Assembly: GCA_031270925.1 (NCBI GenBank)
Contig: JAISWY010000403.1
Span: forward strand, 1 to 10,780
DNA length: 10,780 nt
Direction: 5' to 3'
Source of the DNA: Candidatus Symbiothrix sp.
GTDB taxonomy: Bacteria > Bacteroidota > Bacteroidia > Bacteroidales > Azobacteroidaceae
The notes under the pieces are model-generated. The model worked only from the letters and a program-made list of their open reading frames with translations. It searched no databases and was not told where the DNA came from. Within the stretch, counting starts at the first letter, position 1; each line of letters opens with the position of its first letter. Made by a program: the position numbers and the translations under genes. Shown in pieces: positions 7,331-10,780 of the stretch.

Positions 7331-8188
7331 ATGAGTCATCACTTATTAAAAGGAAAACGGGGCATTATTTTCGGCGCCCTCAACAATTTGTCGATTGCTT
7401 GGAAAGTGGCCGAAAAAGCGGTAGAAGAAAGCGCAAACATCACATTGACCAACACGCCGGTAGCTGTGCGGATGGGCGATGTAAGCCAATTAGGAGAACA
7501 ATTGAATTGCGAAGTCATTCCGGCCGATGCCACCGATCTCGAAGATTTGGAAATGGTTTTCGCCAAGTCGATGGAAATTTTGGGCGGGCCGATTGATTTC
7601 GTACTTCATTCGATCGGAATGTCGCCGAATGTGCGCAAAAAACGGCCTTACGACGATTTAGATTACAATCTTTTGAATCAAACTTTGGATATTTCAGCAG
7701 TTTCGTTTCATAAAATGATACAAACAGCCAAGAAAATGGATGCAATCAGCGAGGGAGGTTCGATTATAGCTTTGTCATACGTGGCGGCGCAACGCACTTT
7801 GTTCGGTTACAACGATATGGCCGACGCCAAAGCCATGCTGGAGTCGATTGCCCGCAGCTTCGGTTACATCTACGGACGGGAAAAGAACGTGCGCATCAAC
7901 ACCATTTCGCAATCGCCCACGATGACCACCGCCGGAAGCGGCATCAAAGGCTTTGATGGATTAATGGATTTTTCCAATCGAATGGCGCCCTTGGGCAACG
8001 CCACAGCCGACGAATGTGCCGATTACTGCATCGTGATGTTTTCCGATTTGACAAAAAAAGTTACTATGCAAAATCTCTTCCACGACGGCGGATTTTCGAG
8101 CATGGGAATGAGTTTACGCGCTATGGATCAATACAATAAGAGTTTTGATCAGTATCGTGATGAACAGGGGAAAATTGTTTACGGATAA
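7331..8188 (+). CDS. fabI: Enoyl-[acyl-carrier-protein] reductase (NADH) FabI
   Basis: FabI carries out the last step of each fatty acid elongation cycle in the cytoplasm, reducing trans-2-enoyl-ACP with NADH. The 285-residue product shows the FabI variant of the dinucleotide-binding loop (GALNNLSIAW, residues 15-24), the HSIG segment, and the catalytic set Y150, Y160 and K167 (YNDMADAK, Y-x6-K), which align with E. coli Y146, Y156 and K163. The TISQSPTMTTAGSGIKG substrate-loop region and the C-terminal NLFHDGGFSSMGMS are typical of Bacteroidetes FabI. The in-frame codon at 7241 lies upstream of the promoter -7 element, and residues before MSHHLLKGKRG look non-coding, so the start is the ATG at 7331. 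An ATG at 7323 is out of frame and stops at once. The gene is monocistronic here, divergent from the parvulin-like gene. The glycine corresponding to E. coli G93 (triclosan contact) is retained. Confidence 0.97.
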   Translation: MSHHLLKGKRGIIFGALNNLSIAWKVAEKAVEESANITLTNTPVAVRMGDVSQLGEQLNCEVIPADATDLEDLEMVFAKSMEILGGPIDFVLHSIGMSPNVRKKRPYDDLDYNLLNQTLDISAVSFHKMIQTAKKMDAISEGGSIIALSYVAAQRTLFGYNDMADAKAMLESIARSFGYIYGREKNVRINTISQSPTMTTAGSGIKGFDGLMDFSNRMAPLGNATADECADYCIVMFSDLTKKVTMQNLFHDGGFSSMGMSLRAMDQYNKSFDQYRDEQGKIVYG

Positions 8189-8208
8189 AGATTTAACCAC
8201 AGAAACGG

Positions 8209-8239
8209 TATCATTAAAAAATGGAATAAATGAATGATA
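8209..8239. repeat. Short inverted repeat downstream of fabI
   Basis: TATCATT (8209-8215) and AATGATA (8233-8239) form a perfect 7-bp inverted repeat with a 17-nt AT-rich loop, 20 nt after the fabI stop. No T-run follows, so it is not a standard intrinsic terminator. It could be a 3'-end structure of the fabI transcript or chance in AT-rich DNA. Confidence 0.3.
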
Positions 8240-8242
8240 GCG

Positions 8243-8318
8243 CCCTTTGCGAACCCTTTGCGTCCCTTGCGGTTAAATATTAATTTTACCACAAAGTACG
8301 CAAAGAAGACACGCAAGC
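8243..8318. repeat. Imperfect inverted-repeat element of CTTTGCG/CGCAAAG units
   Basis: Two arms diverge from an AT core (8278-8283): the left arm 8256-8277 and right arm 8284-8305 pair at 18 of 22 positions. Each arm is built from near-tandem short units: on the left CCCTTTGCG appears at 8243-8251 and 8254-8262, followed by CCTTGCGG. On the right CACAAAG, CGCAAAG and CGCAAG follow each other at intervals of about 9-12 nt. A related ACCACAGAAAC lies at 8196-8206, just after the fabI stop. Motifs of the ACCACAAAGnACnCAAAG type recur between genes in several bacterial phyla (from memory). The element could form a long hairpin at the 3' end of the fabI transcript; no ORF is present. Confidence 0.7.
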
Positions 8319-8362
8319 TCTTTTTGCAACGCATAAATGAGGCATTATTTCAGATTTTATTA

Positions 8363-8370
8363 TATCTTTG
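8363..8370 (+). promoter_or_regulatory. -7 element of the propeller-sensor gene promoter
   Basis: TATCTTTG matches TAnnTTTG and lies 24 nt before the proposed ATG at 8395. No TTTG is seen at the correct distance upstream, so the promoter may be weak or activator-dependent. Confidence 0.55.
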
Positions 8371-8394
8371 CCGAGTACTTGCTACATAAAGGGA

Positions 8395-10780
8395 ATGTTT
8401 ATTGTTTTTGCTTTATACAACATGATTTGCTCTTCCGGCTTGTTTTTTTCTTCCGGACATATTAATTACGAGCAATTGACTAATAAAGAAGGTATTGTAA
8501 ATCAATCGGTTTTTAATATCATAAAAGACAAAAAAGGTTTTGTTTGGATCGCAGCTAAAACAGGCATAAACCGTTATGATGGAAGTAATTACAAAAAATA
8601 TAAACTTATTTCGGAAGGAGATATTCCGAACGAAAATTTCCTGCAAACCGGAATTTACATGAGCGACGACGACCGGCTGTGGGCTTATAACAACCGGGGC
8701 AATATTTACTATTATGATCCTTATTCCGACGCATTCGTTTTTTACCTTTCGATCCGGGAAGTCAGCGACAATTCGTTTTGGCTTAGCGATATATATTGGC
8801 ACAATAATCATTTGTGGATGGCAACTTCCAATGGGCTTTTATCTTTCGATGCTACGAAAAAAAGAAAAGCAAGCAAAAAATATTTCGACGGGATCGGCAT
8901 CAATAAAATAACCTGCATCAATGATTCCGTGCTGATGGCCGGAACGACCGCCGGATTGGTTTTTGTTGATGCAAACAGAGAAACAGCGGGGGAAGAAACC
9001 GTTTGCAAAGACCATCATATTACTTCGTTATTCTACGACAAGCAACATCATCTGATATGGATCGGAACATTTAATTCCGGATTATTCTTGTGGGATACGC
9101 GAAAGAAAACATATTTGAAACACAATTACACAAAAAATATCTCACTCAATCCGATCAGGGTCATCAAAGAACTTGACAAAGATAATTTGTTAATCGGCTC
9201 CGACGGCAGCGGTATTTATAAGATAAACCGGACGAAAGAACAGATTGAGTGGTTCCTCTCCGACAAATATAACAGCAACGGGCAATTGGCGGGAAATGGA
9301 GTTTACGACATATTAATTGATGATAAAAGTATTTGGGTAGGCATTTATCATGAAGGCTTAACCATACTAAAAGGATATGACGATTTCGACCGGGCATATC
9401 ATATCCCACACGACCGGGAATCTTTGATCGACAATCACGTAAACGCTATTCTCGAAGACAGTGATGGAAATATGTGGTATGCCTGCAATTCGGGAATCAG
9501 TATGTATGATATTAAAACAAAGAAATGGACGCATTTTTTTGAAAAACAAAACAGCTTCCTTACTCTGACGGAAGATAATTGGGGGCGAATCTGGTGTGGA
9601 GGATACAATATCGGCGTATATTGCCTCGGCAAAAACAAAAAGATTATCAGTCACACAAAATCATTCAGGGGAAAAAACGAAACGGATTGCATTTATGCTT
9701 CTGCTATCGACAAAGACGGAGATTTATGGTTTGGCGGCCTGTATAATCCGCTCACGCGCATCTCATACGAAAACGGCAAGGAAAAACTTGATTTTTATGA
9801 CAGCATCACGCAAGTCAGGAATATTGTTCCCCTCAACAACGATACTTTATTCATTGCTACCTCCATCGGCTTTTTTCTCCTGAACAAGCAAACGGGAAAA
9901 TTCGACCGCCATGTGGGGGCAGTTATCAAAAACGATTCATACAGTAATTCGTATGTTTATTCGGGGATTCTGATTGGCCGCAATCTTTGGTTCGGCACCG
10001 ACGGCGGAGGATTAAACTGTTTTGATATTACTACGCAGAAAGTTTCAAATTATTCGGATATATTGGGCGATTTACCCTCCAATTGCATCTACGGAATATT
10101 AAAAGACCGTGACAATACTTTCTGGATAAGTACCGACAACGGTTTGTTTAATTTCGATCCGCAAACCCGGCAAGTGTTATCAAGCGTAGCCGATTTGCCG
10201 GAGAAAGAATTTGTTCCCATGTCGTATGCCTTGCTGAAAGACGGGCGAATGGCTTTCGGAAGCCGGAACGGGGCAATCATTTTCAATCCCGAAAGAATAA
10301 AACACAATAAAAAGAAATCCAACTTCCACTTCACCGACTTCAGAATATCGTATAAATCCGTTACGAGTAAAGACGACCCGCAGGTGTTGCCGGCGCCGGT
10401 CGACGATATTTCGCATATAACGCTTTCCCACAACCAAAACACATTTGCTTTCGACTTTATATCAATCGATCTTTACGACCCGGACAATTATCTTTACGAT
10501 TACAAACTCGAAGGATTTAATTCGGAATGGATTCCGCAAAGCAACACGCAAACAGCGTCCTATACCAATATTCCTTCGGGAAAATACCGGTTTATCGTGC
10601 GCTGTTTCAGCAGCACCGACAAGGAGATATTGGATGAGAGAATCATTTCGATCACCATTTTACCTCCGTTTTGGAACACAATATGGGCATGGCTGATTTA
10701 TTTTTTATTGCTGTGCGGAATCATTTACTGGATCTGGGTTTATTTCAAAGAGCGTATTCAACAACGCCAATCCGATGAGA
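8395..10780 (+). CDS. Periplasmic two-propeller plus Y_Y_Y sensor protein, probably a two-component sensor (hybrid type possible); C-terminus beyond window
   Basis: The frame is open from the ATG at 8395 to the right edge (795 codons, incomplete). After a hydrophobic N-terminus (about 1-22, export signal) come some 13-14 Reg_prop-type blades with the typical W-x-x-T/G-x-x-G-[IL] pattern, for example GFVWIAAKTGINRYDG, HLWMATSNGLLSFD, LIWIGTFNSGLFLWD and NLWFGTDGGGLNCFD. This fits two seven-bladed beta-propellers. A Y_Y_Y domain (about 670-755, with YKLEGFNSEW and YTNIPSGKYRF) and one transmembrane helix (about 760-783) follow, then a basic and polar start of a cytoplasmic part. This is the sensor architecture of Bacteroidetes hybrid two-component systems that control polysaccharide-utilisation loci. 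LytS-type kinases and other outputs share it, and the deciding domain is not in view. AAAGGGA sits directly before the ATG; the ATG at 8422 is an alternative start with a shorter signal peptide. No glycan-use genes lie on the left side. Confidence 0.9.
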   Translation, partial: MFIVFALYNMICSSGLFFSSGHINYEQLTNKEGIVNQSVFNIIKDKKGFVWIAAKTGINRYDGSNYKKYKLISEGDIPNENFLQTGIYMSDDDRLWAYNNRGNIYYYDPYSDAFVFYLSIREVSDNSFWLSDIYWHNNHLWMATSNGLLSFDATKKRKASKKYFDGIGINKITCINDSVLMAGTTAGLVFVDANRETAGEETVCKDHHITSLFYDKQHHLIWIGTFNSGLFLWDTRKKTYLKHNYTKNISLNPIRVIKELDKDNLLIGSDGSGIYKINRTKEQIEWFLSDKYNSNGQLAGNGVYDILIDDKSIWVGIYHEGLTILKGYDDFDRAYHIPHDRESLIDNHVNAILEDSDGNMWYACNSGISMYDIKTKKWTHFFEKQNSFLTLTEDNWGRIWCGGYNIGVYCLGKNKKIISHTKSFRGKNETDCIYASAIDKDGDLWFGGLYNPLTRISYENGKEKLDFYDSITQVRNIVPLNNDTLFIATSIGFFLLNKQTGKFDRHVGAVIKNDSYSNSYVYSGILIGRNLWFGTDGGGLNCFDITTQKVSNYSDILGDLPSNCIYGILKDRDNTFWISTDNGLFNFDPQTRQVLSSVADLPEKEFVPMSYALLKDGRMAFGSRNGAIIFNPERIKHNKKKSNFHFTDFRISYKSVTSKDDPQVLPAPVDDISHITLSHNQNTFAFDFISIDLYDPDNYLYDYKLEGFNSEWIPQSNTQTASYTNIPSGKYRFIVRCFSSTDKEILDERIISITILPPFWNTIWAWLIYFLLLCGIIYWIWVYFKERIQQRQSDE

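Noticed and set aside
8243..8318. CRISPR array made of the CTTTGCG units
   Set aside because: The units are 7-9 nt with almost no spacers and are arranged as an inverted pair, unlike 25-40 nt direct repeats with unique spacers. No cas gene is present.
8413..8811. Minus-strand open frame of 132 codons under the sensor gene
   Set aside because: It is antisense to the signal peptide and first propeller blades, which have clear repeat motifs. It has no recognisable features of its own.

Overview
This window is from a member of the phylum Bacteroidetes (Bacteroidota), most likely the order Bacteroidales. Three lines of evidence support this. The gene set includes a DUF4954 protein, an amidase with a SPOR-like tail next to a lone MlaD/MCE protein, a Bacteroidetes-type FabI and a hybrid-two-component-style propeller sensor. 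The start sites lack strong Shine-Dalgarno sequences. The promoters match the Bacteroidetes primary-sigma consensus (TTTG, about 20 nt, TAnnTTTG), and two of them match perfectly. Base composition is moderately AT-rich.

Layout. (1) About 1-1204, minus strand: the 3' part of a large protein that runs off the left edge. It resembles the internal or C-terminal parts of the very large polyvalent proteins of Bacteroidetes prophages and mobile elements. Its 5' end is broken: there is no start codon in the long frame, and a one-base slip in an A-run separates it from a short upstream frame. (2) About 1220-1400: an AT-rich gap carrying the hflX promoter. (3) 1401-4465, plus strand: hflX, then a DUF4954 beta-helix protein that overlaps it by 16 nt. 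(4) 4502-6460, plus strand: a zinc amidase and an MCE/MlaD protein 3 nt apart, driven by a consensus promoter that begins inside the end of the DUF4954 gene. (5) 6486-7226, minus strand: a secreted protein matching only the C-terminal half of Bacteroidetes parvulin-type prolyl isomerases, converging on the MCE gene. (6) 7331-8188, plus strand: fabI, divergent from the parvulin-like gene, with back-to-back promoters. (7) 8189-8394: an intergenic region with an imperfect inverted-repeat element made of short CAAAG/CTTTG-type units. (8) 8395 to the right edge, plus strand: a periplasmic two-propeller plus Y_Y_Y sensor whose cytoplasmic output domain lies beyond the window.

The central genes have a cell-envelope theme: peptidoglycan hydrolysis (amidase), lipid trafficking (MCE), periplasmic folding (parvulin-like) and fatty acid synthesis (FabI). 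HflX adds ribosome rescue or splitting. I see no RNA gene, CRISPR array, transposase or integrase. I do not see a clearly new system. The most unusual items are the broken mobile-element fragment, the parvulin lacking its catalytic domain, and the inverted-repeat element upstream of the sensor gene.
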